Assembly (NCBI GenBank): GCA_013397795.1
Contig: VZTJ01005907.1
Span: forward strand, 910,956 to 974,955
From: Orthonyx spaldingii
Taxonomy: Eukaryota; Chordata; Aves; Passeriformes; Orthonychidae
Length of the DNA: 64,000 bases
Direction of reading: 5' to 3'
The notes beneath the pieces were generated by a model, which did not search any database, had not been told where the DNA came from, and saw only the letters and a program-made list of their open reading frames with translations. The translations under genes were made by a program, and so were the position numbers. Numbering within the stretch: position 1 is the first letter of the stretch; every line of letters begins with the position of its first letter. This document shows positions 50,001 through 58,280 of this stretch, one piece after another.

Positions 50001-52059
50001 TTCCCCCAGCTACGAGCTTATCCTTTAACTTCCAGTGTACCAGAAAATACACAAGTACTTATACCAACATCTGCAAGGAGAGCTGCCCCTTAGAATGTTT
50101 AGAGAAAGAGAGGGTCTTCTGACTTACTCTATGAGAGGTGCTCCATAAAGAACAATAATCGCATGAAATAGTATGCAAGACATGAAAAAGTATATACAGC
50201 ATTTTAGAAATCTGGATATCTAAAAAAGAGCAATGAAATATCAGAATAATGTTCCAAAACAGAACACAAGTAACACACAGTCTATAGCTTATCAACAGCA
50301 TTGTACTCTAATTACTTCTTTAATTTCAGCTACAGCACAATATAATAGCATGGTATATTTCAAAAGAGTTTTCCATATATTAATACTTTAAAGAATTAAT
50401 TTAAAAAGATCACACCCCATCTAAAACTTTTTTCATGCACCCCATTAAACAGGGCAAACATACAAAAAATATAACCAGAATGACAAGATAAACAGAAGTA
50501 ATTTTATTGGATATTTTTACATTTCTGTTTTACATCTGGCTGTCATGTACATTCATTAAAAGGAAACTCTCACAAAAAGTGAAAAAATATTTAAGAGCAT
50601 GAAAACAGACAATACAAAAAAATCTGCAACACAGAGAATCAAAATTACAGTAACTAAAACTACGTTTTGAACTTCGCATCTTAAATTCTGAATATATTTG
50701 AGAAATAGCCACAACTTTCTCTAAGTCTGCAAAACACATAATTTTCTATGCACTTAAACAACAGTTTCTGGGTACTCACTATATCATGTAGAAGTAAACA
50801 CCCTTGATAAACAGTTCTGGTTAGGTCTGTTCTGATCAGGTTACCAGTGCAAATCCATAACTTCCCTTGAACTCTTATTTTTCTATATTTATTCCTTATG
50901 CTAGGCTGGGATGAAATCTCACCTAGAACATGAAGTGTGCTTCATTTTTAAATCACAGATGGTTAAAATATTTGCTTTCCATCATGGTTTTGTGCATTTC
51001 ACACCCTCCTCAGTCAGCAAAACTAGACAGAAGCTTTGCATATTGCTCTCAGGGACGATTGCTTAAATGTTTAAGAACCACCTCAGAGCACCACATCTGG
51101 CCTGGCTCAGCAAGTCAGGAATGCAAGACCATCCACCTGACTTCAAAACTCTGAGGTATTCCCCCACTGCTGGGCAAGTTGTTTGCTGCTTCAAAATCAC
51201 TCTGTTCAAAAGTATTTCATTGGGATTCATACCTTTAATGCTCCCTGTTGCAACTTTTTTGGAACTAAAAAGTTTCTCCCAACTTTAGATTCTTCTGCAT
51301 GCGAATTCCATCATACAAGGAAATGCAGCCATTTTAATACTTTTCCATATCATTTTTTAAATTGCTTAAATGTAATGTAGTATCTCCTTTATGTCTCAGA
51401 TTCTGAAAAGTATTTTTTTCTTTTAAAGTTATTACAAACTTACAAGTACACAAGAGAAATGTGTGATGACATTTCTTATTGGTATATCCACTTATCAAGA
51501 AGATTAGTCAGGCCTGGACTACAAAATGAGTTCTGTGCCATTTAATTTTGCCAGGTGTTGCCACTATGCACATTCTTGGGACTACACAAAACACTGCATT
51601 GACAAGAAAAAGGAAAGCACAGAACCACTCACCTGAACACGTTATTTACAGGTAAAGTTTAACATCACGAAAATACTGAAAAATTTGTTTCAAAAGGTGC
51701 TACACTCAAATCACTCATGGAAAATGGGAATTCACCACCAAAAATTGTCTTCTTTTTCATTTGATTATTTCAGAGAATTTGCTTCCCCTCTGTATTGCCT
51801 GGTAGCAACTTAAGAATTAAAAAAATCTTACCTTGTGAGCAAAAGAACTTCTCTTAGGAGACTGACTCGGTTTAAGGACTAAATGCAAGACTATATTAAG
51901 GGTAGCAACACAAACAGAACAAACACACAGCCACGTGAGGTGCGTTCCCAGGACGCTGAATCCGTCCAGGAAGAAAGCCGGGACAACGGCGGCCAGCACG
52001 ATGGACACAGCGCAGAGCAGGTTGGCAGCCAGCAGCCTCCTGATCTCCGCCTCTCTCAT
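34959..52059 (-). CDS. PIGF: PIGF, GPI-anchor biosynthesis class F membrane protein, complete coding sequence in 5 exons
   Basis: Coding exons in transcript order are 51832-52059, 50128-50219, 49162-49278, 44574-44682 and 34959-35072. They join in phase to 219 codons, the human length as I recall it. Six strongly hydrophobic stretches (about 12-32, 39-62, 81-103, 112-131, 153-172, 187-207) fit a polytopic ER membrane protein. Family landmarks are THLTWLC (39-45), FLKCCIYF (80-87), the CLLGPN turn (129-134), the IPLDWDRPWQVWPISC block (173-188) and a basic C-terminal tail. PIGF is known to bind and stabilise PIGO and PIGG, which add ethanolamine phosphate to the mannoses of the GPI precursor in the ER. 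The ATG at 52057-52059 (A at -3) is the first in the proposed spliced mRNA. No defect is seen. Confidence 0.98.
35073..44573 (-). other. PIGF: PIGF intron 4 (9.5 kb)
   Basis: AT-rich intron with no recognised nested gene. It contains an 18-bp perfect palindrome at 42653-42670 and an imperfect (ATT)n tract at 43123-43161. I see no clear mobile element. Confidence 0.85.
43123..43161. repeat. (ATT)n microsatellite, interrupted
   Basis: About 39 bases of ATT units with two interruptions (ATG, GCT), in PIGF intron 4. Confidence 0.9.
44574..44682 (-). CDS. PIGF: PIGF coding exon 4
   Basis: Completes Gly146 and encodes 147-182, ending PIPLDWDRPWQ. Acceptor CTTTTTACAG, donor GTTAGT, both read on the - strand. 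Confidence 0.97.
44683..49161 (-). other. PIGF: PIGF intron 3 (4.5 kb)
   Basis: AT-rich, no recognised repeat or nested gene. A 127-codon frame on the opposite strand (45313-45696) begins with ATG but resembles nothing I know and is treated as chance. An 18-bp perfect palindrome lies at 47228-47245. Confidence 0.85.
49162..49278 (-). CDS. PIGF: PIGF coding exon 3
   Basis: Completes Glu107 and encodes 108-145 plus two bases of 146, including CLCLLGPN. The acceptor follows a long T run; donor GTAAGC. Confidence 0.97.
49279..50127 (-). other. PIGF: PIGF intron 2 (849 bp)
   Basis: AT-rich, with clean GT-AG borders. I see nothing else in it. Confidence 0.85.
50128..50219 (-). CDS. PIGF: PIGF coding exon 2
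   Basis: 92 bases encoding 77-106 plus two bases of 107; third membrane segment and the LYGAPLI motif. Acceptor CTCTTTTTTAG, donor GTAAGT. Confidence 0.97.
50220..51831 (-). other. PIGF: PIGF intron 1 of the coding region (1.6 kb)
   Basis: AT-rich and without recognisable repeats or genes. Short frames on either strand look like chance. Confidence 0.85.
51832..52059 (-). CDS. PIGF: PIGF coding exon 1
   Basis: Encodes residues 1-76, with two hydrophobic segments flanking DGFSVLGTHLTW. Donor GTAAGA. Exonic sequence probably extends as 5' UTR to 52084. Confidence 0.97.
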
Positions 52060-52335
52060 GGTGCCCCGAGCGGGCAGCGCCCACCTGCAAGACACCGAGT
52101 CCCGCCCCGTCACCGGGGGGGAAACATCTTCCCCAGCGGCGAGGTGCAGGGCAGAGCTCCGAGCCCGGGCTGGGGGCGAAGGGGAGGATTTTGGGGCAGG
52201 AGAGCGGCGTTAGCTCAAAAAAACCCAAACGCCGCGCGGGCCGCAGGCGCCGCTCCCGCCCCTCACCGGCAGCGGAAGGCGGCGGGGCCCGGCCAAGGCA
52301 CCTCCGGGGCGGCGCCGGAAGCGGCGGCGGCGGCT
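52060..52335 (-). other. PIGF: PIGF 5' UTR: non-coding exon 1 and a 182-bp leader intron
   Basis: On the - strand a good acceptor (GGTGTCTTGCAG) ends at 52085 and a good donor (GTGAGG) begins at 52266. This predicts 5' UTR at 52060-52084, an intron at 52085-52266 and a non-coding first exon from 52267 up to about 52335. The predicted exon has no ATG, so translation would begin at 52059. Human PIGF is also described with a non-coding first exon, as I recall. The transcription start is not determined. Confidence 0.6.
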
Positions 52336-52349
52336 GAGGAGGGGCCGCC

Positions 52350-52365
52350 ATGGTGTGCGACAAGT
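52350..52365 (+). CDS. CRIPT: CRIPT coding exon 1 (16 coding bases)
   Basis: Encodes MVCDK and the first base of Cys6. Donor GTGAGT. Reading through the donor gives a similar residue (CEY...), so the splice site was set by joining to exon 2, which restores CEKKLG. Confidence 0.95.
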
Positions 52366-55300
52366 GTGAGTACGGGGCTGCGGGGACACCCGCCGGGCTC
52401 TGCCCTGCCCTGCCCTGCCCGCGGGGGTCTCGGCCTGCCCCGAGCGGAGCAGCAGCCGCGGGTCCCGGGCTGCTCAGGGCGGGCCGCGGGTGGCGTCTCC
52501 CGGCGAGGCCCTGTGTGAGCTGTCATTCTCCCCTGGGTACCGCCTGTGGAGCGTATCAGTGCACGTAGTTTAAATTATTCTGTCCTGTGTCAGCAATAGC
52601 GTGAGCCGCAGGATCGGGGGAGTGATTGTACCCCTGTGCTCGGCACTGGTGAGGCCACATCTCGAGTGCTGGGTTCGGTTCTGGGCCCCTCACTACAAAA
52701 CAGACGTTGAGGTGCGGGAGTGTGTCCAGAGAAGGGCAGCAGAGCTGGTGAAGGGTCTGAAGGACAAGGTCTGATGAGGAGCGGCCGAGGGTGCTGGGGT
52801 TGTTTAGTCTGGAGAGGAGGAGGCTCAGGGATGGCCTGATCGCTCTCTGCGACTCCCTGGAAGGAGGGCATAGCTCAGGGAGGGCATAGCCAGCTGGGGA
52901 TCGGCCTCTTCTCCCAGGGGACCAGCGACAGGACAAGAGGACATAGGCTTAAGCTGGGCCAGGGGAAGTTTAGGTTGGACATTAGGAAGAATTTCTTCCT
53001 AGGCAAGGTGATTAGACACTGGAATGGGCGGCCGGGCGAGGTGGTGGAGTCACCATCCCTGGAGGTATTTAAGCAAAGCCTGCATGTGGCACTCAGTGCC
53101 ATGGTCTGGTTACACGGTGGTGATCAGTCATGGGTTGCACTCGATGATCTCAGAGATCTTCTCCGACCTAATTGACTCTGCGCTTCTGAACTTGTTCCTT
53201 TGTAATGCTTCCTTATATAGGTGAGAAGAAGCTTGGAACGGTGATCACTCCCGATACATGGAAAGATGGTGCAAGAAACACTACAGGTAACCTTGGCAAG
53301 GTTTAACAACTTGGTTTTGAGGTATTGTAAAGCCAGTTCAGCATCTGAGCTGTATTAACATCTTAAGACCAAAACTTTACATTACTAATTAGGTTAAATA
53401 TTAACTTGTGTCGTTTCCCTCCCATGCTGATTTAATTGGGAATTTATTTGCCCTGAACTGTTCAGTATTGAACTGGTCTGTTTTGTTTTTTTGTTTTTTA
53501 TCCTTCCTGTATAGAAGGACAATACACAGAGTATTTAAACAGAGTATAAAGTGTTCTGTTATCCTGTCCCCTAATGCTGTGCTGTATGTTTTATCTCTCT
53601 TTGTGACTTTATTTGCATATGTGTAAAAGTTGTAAACTAAGCTTTTTAAGGTATGCTTGGAACTGGGAAATTTAATCGGTTATTGATTTATTCTTTTTGT
53701 AGAAAGCGGTGGTCGCAAATTAAATGAAAACAAGGCATTGACCTCAAAGAAGGCAAGGTTAGTATTTAACACCGATTTTGGCAAAAAACATCAGTTAGTA
53801 AACTAACTGAGGCCTGTTTCCTGCATACCTGGGCAACTGCTCCAAACTTGTCCAAAATGCACATAATAAATAGTAGTTGTGGGGATTATGGTATTTGATT
53901 AGTCGGTAAAAATATGTCTGTACGTATTTCATGGGTGCATTCTGCTCAGTCATAGAGTGTAAGGAAGTATTTTACTGCAGTTCTCACTGGAATTGCTAGG
54001 ATTTGATGCTTTTATACAAGAGAAGCCAGGAATGCTTATTTTCTGTGCTAATTATTGCCAGGATAATCTCTTGAGCATTTCCTTCATTTCTGAGGGACTT
54101 TCTGTTATACAAGGGGGCAAGGTGCTGCTGGAAGGTGTTTAAGTTCAAAGTCATGTAGTATCTTAATAAAAATATACATTTTTAGTTCTACTTTCATGAA
54201 GTTTTTGTCTGTGATAGAAGAAGTGTCTCATAACGGGGAAAGTGGTGCAGCCTATTAGAAATAATTCTTGTATGTCTCTTTTATAAATTATAGTTTTTGC
54301 TGGAGTTTCTGACTGTACCCTCTGACTTAGACTTTTTGGAATGAGACAGAAAAAATACTTCCTTTCAAGGTGTATAAATAAAATGCTTTTCCTTTTTCCC
54401 AGGTTTGATCCTTATGGAAAGAACAAATTTGCAATATGTCGGATTTGTAAGAGTTCTGTCCATCAGCCGGGATCCCACTATTGTCAAGGATGTGCCTATA
54501 AAAAAGGTGAGTTTCACTGAGTGCCAGAACACCCCAGTTTGGCTTGAAACAAGAGAGGAAGTACAACACTTGAATTTGTAATTACAAAGAGAAGGCTGAG
54601 ATGAGATTTAATTGCCGTCTTCAATTACTAATAGGAATCCACAGGGAATATGGAGTCAGACTCTTCTGAGGTACACAGTAATAGAATAAGAAATAGTGTA
54701 CACAGGTTAGAATGTGGAAAACTCTAATTACATACAAGGAAAGCAATTTTTCATTGTGGGAGTGATCAAATATTCTAATAACAGGTACCATCAGAGGTTG
54801 TGGAATCTTTACAGGAGATATTCAGAGCATGACTTGAACAGTCCTGAGCCAGCGTTATCCATGTTGGCTGTTTTGAGTGGGGCAGGACTAGAGACTGAAG
54901 GAGATTCTTTTAAACCTTTGTCATTCTGTAATTCTGCTTCTTTTAGAATATTTCTGGTGTCTGAAGCAGTAGATTAGAAAAAGTAACTCTAAACTTAATC
55001 TTAGCAATTGCATAGAGAAATGTCATCTAACAAGTTTGATTTTCCTTAATTTAAAAAACCCCAGGTCTTGTAAAATTCAATTGATTGTTGCAGTCTCTTT
55101 TCTGCTCCCTTCTCTCCTCTCCCCATTTTATAATAGCTAAGTGTAAAATTCCTGGATGGAAAAAAAAGTATCATGAAGTCAGTTAACATGATTTAATGCC
55201 AAGGAATCCTTATAGCACATGAGGTGAACTGATTTTTAGATGTAGAGCTACAGCTAACCAGTAGTAAGCTTTGTTTATGAAATTAATTGTTCAATAAATA

Positions 55301-56654
55301 TGTGCTGTGTCACTGAGTCAGTGGTTTAGCAGCCTGCTGTAGGAATGTTGCCTGCTAGGTGCTCACCAGATGGCTACCTGAATCTCATATGGTAGAACCT
55401 TGTTCTCTTTCTTAAATTTATGGCTGGTTTGAGTGGTCTTCAGGATTTGATCTTTGTCTGCTTGTGTATCCTTCCAGGTTGAACCTGTCTTCTTCATAAA
55501 ATTAGGAACTTTCGAAGTGCTTTAAGTTCTAGCTCTGACCATCAAAGATGTTATTGGGGCATATTTCTTGAAGCAAATGTAGTCATACAGCTTAGTACCT
55601 CAGCTTTTGCATATCTCTGAAATTGAGAAGCAATCTTAAGATACTTACTCCTCAGTTTAGACCTGAAGTCAATATTCAGTGGGCTGAATTTTGATCTCCA
55701 GAGTAAATCATGTGGCATGTTCCCTGCTGTTCTCTTTCCTGTTGGACTGCTAGATACATGTCCAGTCATGATGTCAATATACGAAAGCACACAATTTGGA
55801 GAGACCAGGAGTAGATGGCACTTGACATTTTTTGTCTGCTGGTGAATGTTTGTGCAAATTGAGATGTGGTCCTACCAGATTAAAGATTTAGCATCTTTCT
55901 GTTTTGGAAGGATTGAGACAACCCACCCCTCTGCCAAACTTGTGTGCATTTTGGTGCTCTAGTCTTTTCACTTGACACTCGGAGAGTTTAGGACAAAGTC
56001 TTTTGAGACATCAGTGTTTACTTCAACTCTCAAGCGTTCTTGGTGTTCCCTGTTTTTCACTCCTGCTCTATAAATACCTTAATTCTGTGAAAACATGTTC
56101 TAAACTTTCTTGGTTGTCTGAAGCCGCCTTCCTGTTTATGCCCCATTTAGCAGTCAGTTTGTTGGTGACTGTATTTTCTTAAACCTGTTACTTTCTGTCC
56201 ATCTCAGGCATCATTTGACTACAGGACTTGAAACAATTAACAATACACCATTTTTACCTGTTTGTCAGATGTGAGCCTTTCCTGGCTCTCTTCAGGCATT
56301 CCAGCAAATTACAGAGGCTTTGGGCAGTATTGTGAACCATAATGCTCTCAAAACAGAGCTTATTTTCTTAAGTGGAAGCATTACACATATGCTGCAAATA
56401 CTAATTTGTATTAGGAGTTATTACTTCTAAGTTTGTAATATCTGTTGAGAAAATGCACAGATGGATTGCCAAAGAGAGCTCATTTGAACAACTTTTTGAA
56501 AAAAATCCTTACAAAAACATAGCAACTGTGTTTTTGAAGAAAGATGTAATGATTTTAAAATAATTTACACACTTTTTGTGTGCTTATAGGCATCTGCTCA
56601 ATGTGTGGGAAGAAGGTCTTGGATACGAAGAACTACAAGCAAACTTCTGTCTAA
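52350..56654 (+). CDS. CRIPT: CRIPT, cysteine-rich PDZ-binding protein, complete coding sequence in 5 exons
   Basis: Exons 52350-52365, 53221-53286, 53703-53757, 54403-54506 and 56590-56654 join to 101 codons, the usual family length. Cysteine pairs CxxC at 3/6, 58/61, 73/76 and 83/86 suggest zinc-binding knuckles. The conserved centre [10 protein letters not shown] (31-40) and FDPYGKNKF (47-55) is intact. The last four residues, QTSV, form the class I PDZ ligand known to bind PDZ3 of PSD-95 (DLG4); the protein is also linked to microtubule anchoring at synapses and to splicing. The start lies in an ideal context (GCCGCCATGG) and only 16 coding bases are in exon 1. The gene shares its promoter with PIGF. 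No lesion is seen and identification is secure. Confidence 0.98.
52586..53183 (+). mobile_element. CR1 LINE fragment inside CRIPT intron 1
   Basis: It follows the CR1 ORF2 end and 3' UTR: 'actggtgaggccacatctcg', then 'gagaggaggaggctcaggga', then 'ggacattaggaagaatttct', then 'gagtcaccatccctggaggt', ending 'gatcttctccgacctaattg'. It lacks most of the 5' part. A 12-bp stretch (ggagggcatagc) is directly repeated at 52863 and 52879. It makes up about 70 percent of the 855-bp intron and shares its high GC. Confidence 0.9.
53221..53286 (+). CDS. CRIPT: CRIPT coding exon 2
   Basis: Completes Cys6 and encodes [20 protein letters not shown] and one more Thr. Acceptor CCTTATATAG, only about 38 bp after a CR1 fragment; donor GTAACC. 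Confidence 0.97.
53287..53702 (+). other. CRIPT: CRIPT intron 2 (416 bp)
   Basis: AT-rich intron with T-rich tracts and normal GT-AG borders; nothing else is visible. Confidence 0.85.
53703..53757 (+). CDS. CRIPT: CRIPT coding exon 3
   Basis: 55 bases, from Glu28 (split) to Arg46 (split): [17 protein letters not shown]. Acceptor TTCTTTTTGTAG, donor GTTAGT. Confidence 0.97.
53758..54402 (+). other. CRIPT: CRIPT intron 3 (645 bp)
   Basis: AT-rich intron with clean GT-AG borders; no repeat recognised. Confidence 0.85.
54403..54506 (+). CDS. CRIPT: CRIPT coding exon 4
   Basis: 104 bases with two CxxC pairs, from FDPYGKNKF to AYKK plus the first base of Gly81. Acceptor CTTTTTCCCAG, donor GTGAGT. 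Confidence 0.98.
54507..56589 (+). other. CRIPT: CRIPT intron 4 (2.1 kb)
   Basis: The longest CRIPT intron. AT-rich; I recognise no repeat, RNA gene or nested frame in it. Confidence 0.85.
56590..56654 (+). CDS. CRIPT: CRIPT coding exon 5, with stop
   Basis: Encodes Gly81 to the C-terminal PDZ ligand QTSV, then TAA at 56652-56654. Contains the last CxxC pair. The acceptor (GTGCTTATAG) is weak but the join is exact. Confidence 0.97.
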
Positions 56655-57044
56655 TTGTATTGACTAGTCTTTTTATGAACTTTAGCTTCTGTGTCTTTGT
56701 ACAGTACTTCTTCTCTAAAATCGTTCGTGAATATTACTTTCTGAAAGATAATACATTTACTTGGAATGAGAGGTAAAGACTGCCTGATTGTTTACCTGAA
56801 ATGTACATAATATTTTATTATTGTTGTTTTAGCACTAATATTAGCTGGTATTTAAAGATGATGGTTTTTAGCAAATGATACAGTTCAAAGGGAATGAGAA
56901 GATCCTAGTGGATAGGTTCAAACTATGTTACCATCATAACACAGATCTTTGAGATGAATACTTCTTTTTTTGCCTATTACAAGTCTTCTGCTTATCTCAT
57001 GGTAATGTTTTGTAGATGTATAAAATATGAGCTTGCATCACCTC

Positions 57045-57050
57045 ATTAAA
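57045..57050 (+). terminator. CRIPT: Candidate CRIPT poly(A) signal ATTAAA
   Basis: ATTAAA about 390 bp after the CRIPT stop, followed by T- and GT-containing sequence. It is the first good signal past the coding region. Further AATAAA hexamers lie at 57354-57359 (inside the LTR), 57879-57884 and 58832-58837, so longer 3' UTRs are possible. Confidence 0.45.
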
Positions 57051-57237
57051 GTATCTTCATTTAGTTCTATGCCTGTAAGTATTTATAATTATTCTCGTCC
57101 CAAGCTATTATGTCCTTGCTCTTCAGATTTTAATGCAGTTGTCCCCTAGTATTTTGTTTCTGCCTGCAGTATGGTTGGTTAAATCACAAATTGTTAAACT
57201 GCTGAAATCTGTGTGTTGCCCTGGCAGTTCTTTCTCT

Positions 57238-57242
57238 GGCAT
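57238..57242. repeat. Target-site duplication, left copy (GGCAT)
   Basis: GGCAT directly abuts the LTR and matches 57804-57808 on the other side. Confidence 0.85.
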
Positions 57243-57803
57243 TGTTGTGGTTTAGGCCCAGCCAGCAACCAAGCCCCATGGAGCTCCTCACTCACTCCTC
57301 CACCATCAGGACTGGGGAGAGAATTGGAGGGTTAAAAGCTTGAAAACTTGTGGAATAAAGACAATTTAATAGGGAAAGCAAAACAAGGAATTAATTTACT
57401 ACTTCCCATGGGCAAGCAGGTGTTCAGCCATCTCCAGGAGAGCAGGGCCCTATCACCCATTACGATTTCTTGGGAGGACGAACTCATCACTCCAAATGTC
57501 CCCCCTTCTTCCTTCTTCCTCCCACTGTATACATTGAGCCTGGTGTCACATGGTCTGGAATATCTCTTTGATCAGTTGGGGTCACCTGTAATGGCTGTGT
57601 CTCCTCTCAACCTCCCAGGCAGCCCCAACTTCCTTGCCAGTGTGGCAGTACAAAAGGCAGAACAGGCCTTGGCTCTGCAATCCCTGCTCAGCAATAACAA
57701 ACACATCTCTGTATTATCAACTCTGTGTTCAGCACAAATCCAGAACACAGCCCAACAAGTCACTGTGAAGAAAACTGACTCCACCCCATCCAAAACCAGC
57801 ACA
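57243..57803 (-). mobile_element. Solo LTR of an endogenous retrovirus, avian ERVL-like
   Basis: A 561-bp element starts TG (tgttgtggtttaggcccagc) and ends CA (atccaaaaccagcaca), flanked by a perfect GGCAT duplication. On the - strand it begins 'tgtgctggttttggatgggg', like a common avian LTR family I recognise but cannot name with certainty. That strand has a TATA-like TGTATACA (57526-57533) upstream of ATTAAA (57370-57365), as expected of U3 then R, so the element points left. No internal retroviral genes are present. A 162-codon + strand frame across it is fortuitous. The 5-bp duplication suits ERVL. Confidence 0.88.
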
Positions 57804-57808
57804 GGCAT
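57804..57808. repeat. Target-site duplication, right copy (GGCAT)
   Basis: Identical to 57238-57242; together they mark the insertion site of the solo LTR. Confidence 0.85.
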
Positions 57809-58194
57809 TAAGACTGATCATCTATTCCCTTTTTAGCCTCTGAGGAGACTTTACATATGGCATCGGGTGGCCCAAGGCAATAAAATAATGAACATCAATT
57901 CCTAAATGTCTCAGTCTTACAATTTTTTAAGTTTGTCTGGCTTTTAAATACTTGGTTTGAAACTGGCTCTTGAATTCTATGATGTAATTGCTTGTATATG
58001 TGTCAAATTTTAAAGATCGAAGCAGGCTGCCTGCTTTTCACCTCTGGTTTGATACAAGACTTGAAATGAGTCTCTGAACATGAGAGGCTGACTGTGGCTT
58101 TGTGATTCTTTTGTCCTTTGCTTAGTTTCTACATATTAAAGCAATTTCTGCTATAGAGCATAATAATTACTTCCTTTGCATGTATTTTAAGAAG

Positions 58195-58280
58195 AAAGAA
58201 TTATTCATTCTTAATTCATGGTTAATTCTTAATTCATTCTTAATTTAAAGGCAAAGAATTATTCATTCTTAGTTCATGGT
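58195..58280. repeat. Partial tandem duplication, 58-bp period
   Basis: The 28-base block starting 'aaagaattattcattctt' at 58195 recurs at 58253 with one visible difference (taa to tag). The intervening sequence is itself built of repeated 'ttaattcat' units. Confidence 0.85.

Larger units (their letters stand above)
51940..52545. promoter_or_regulatory. CpG island and divergent PIGF/CRIPT promoter
   Basis: GC- and CpG-rich DNA spans both start codons, which lie 290 bp apart on opposite strands. No TATA box is visible. Two ETS-type sites are present: CCGGAAGC at 52315-52322 and GCGGAAGG at 52272-52279. GCCGCCAT at 52345-52351, overlapping the CRIPT start, resembles a YY1 core. ETS and YY1 sites are typical of housekeeping divergent promoters. 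Shared control of the two genes is inference from layout. Confidence 0.75.

Noticed and set aside
50213..50220. ATATCC at the start of PIGF coding exon 2, resembling a U12-type intron signal
   Set aside because: ATATCC is a 5' splice-site motif, but here it is the first six bases of an exon after a normal AG acceptor. The matching donor is standard GTAAGA.
51883..52518. 211-codon + strand frame across the PIGF/CRIPT CpG island
   Set aside because: It is the antisense of PIGF exon 1 and runs through the CRIPT start in another frame. Absence of stops is expected in such GC-rich DNA.
57348..57836. 162-codon open frame on the + strand downstream of CRIPT
   Set aside because: It lies almost wholly inside the solo LTR, antisense to the LTR's own direction, and runs past its end. 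LTRs of this kind are non-coding and the frame matches no protein I know.
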